Shown here one piece after another: positions 5,907 through 5,969 of a stretch of DNA of 5,969 nt (the stretch's first letter is position 1; each line of letters starts with the position of its first letter). The stretch is from assembly GCA_021788515.1 (NCBI GenBank), contig JAJYKN010000098.1:1-5969 (forward strand), read 5' to 3'. The notes under the pieces were generated by a model. It made no database searches and was not told where the DNA came from. It saw only the letters and a list, made by a program, of their open reading frames with translations. Source of the DNA: Nitrospirota bacterium (GTDB taxonomy: Bacteria > Nitrospirota > UBA9217). Both the position numbers and the translations under genes were made by a program.

Positions 5907-5927
5907 GTGACTGCCTCAGGCAACCAC
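5907..5927 (-). promoter_or_regulatory. Stable small hairpin upstream of cheY
   Basis: The minus strand reads GTGGTTGCC-TGA-GGCAGTCAC. As RNA this forms a 9-bp stem with a UGA loop, in which two of the pairs are G-U wobbles. On the plus strand the same positions become A-C mismatches, so the fold is better on the cheY-sense strand. It lies about 150 nt upstream of the cheY start and could be part of a structured leader, an operator or the end of an upstream transcript. I could not match it to a known riboswitch class. Confidence 0.35.
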
Positions 5928-5969
5928 TGCCTCCTTTCCGATTCCCTGGCCCGTCACTCGCTGCACCTC

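Overview
The window is part of a bacterial chemosensory (chemotaxis-type) gene cluster. All recognisable genes lie on the minus strand, so transcription runs from high to low coordinates. In that order they are: a stand-alone CheY-type response regulator, a single-domain STAS protein, the histidine kinase CheA, a membrane chemoreceptor (MCP), and CheW, which is cut off by the left edge of the window. The coding regions are GC-rich with strong Shine-Dalgarno sites. The style of the proteins (CheY with a TTES/GWIVKPF C-terminal half, CheA with a non-P2 insert, receptor tail ending EFEKF) resembles Deltaproteobacteria/Desulfobacterota such as Geobacter relatives, or Nitrospirota. This is a guess from protein style, since no taxonomic marker is present.

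Layout: 1-411 cheW (3' end missing); 412-506 gap with a G-quadruplex-capable tract; 507-2225 MCP; 2226-2323 gap; 2324-4489 cheA; 4482-4838 STAS gene, overlapping the start of cheA by 8 nt; 4839-5392 a gene-free stretch of about 550 bp, AT-rich on the STAS-proximal side, with an 84-bp imperfect inverted-repeat element and other small repeats; 5393-5758 cheY; 5759-5969 upstream region of cheY with a strong small hairpin.

Working model: the receptor senses a ligand through a periplasmic domain of about 160 residues and couples through CheW to CheA. CheA autophosphorylates on His59 and passes the phosphate to a CheY-type regulator. The STAS protein is translationally coupled to CheA and probably acts with it. 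Its alignment lacks the phosphorylatable serine of SpoIIAA-type proteins.

The most interesting point is the CheA architecture. Between the Hpt domain and the dimerisation helices there is no recognisable CheY-binding P2 domain. Instead there is an uncharacterised alpha/beta-looking region followed by two tandem 24-residue motifs closely matching the MshEN c-di-GMP-binding motif, but with a shortened spacer. If this domain binds nucleotide, the kinase would integrate second-messenger input with receptor input. The window shows no phage, transposase, CRISPR or toxin genes, and apart from the CheA insert the system belongs to known families.
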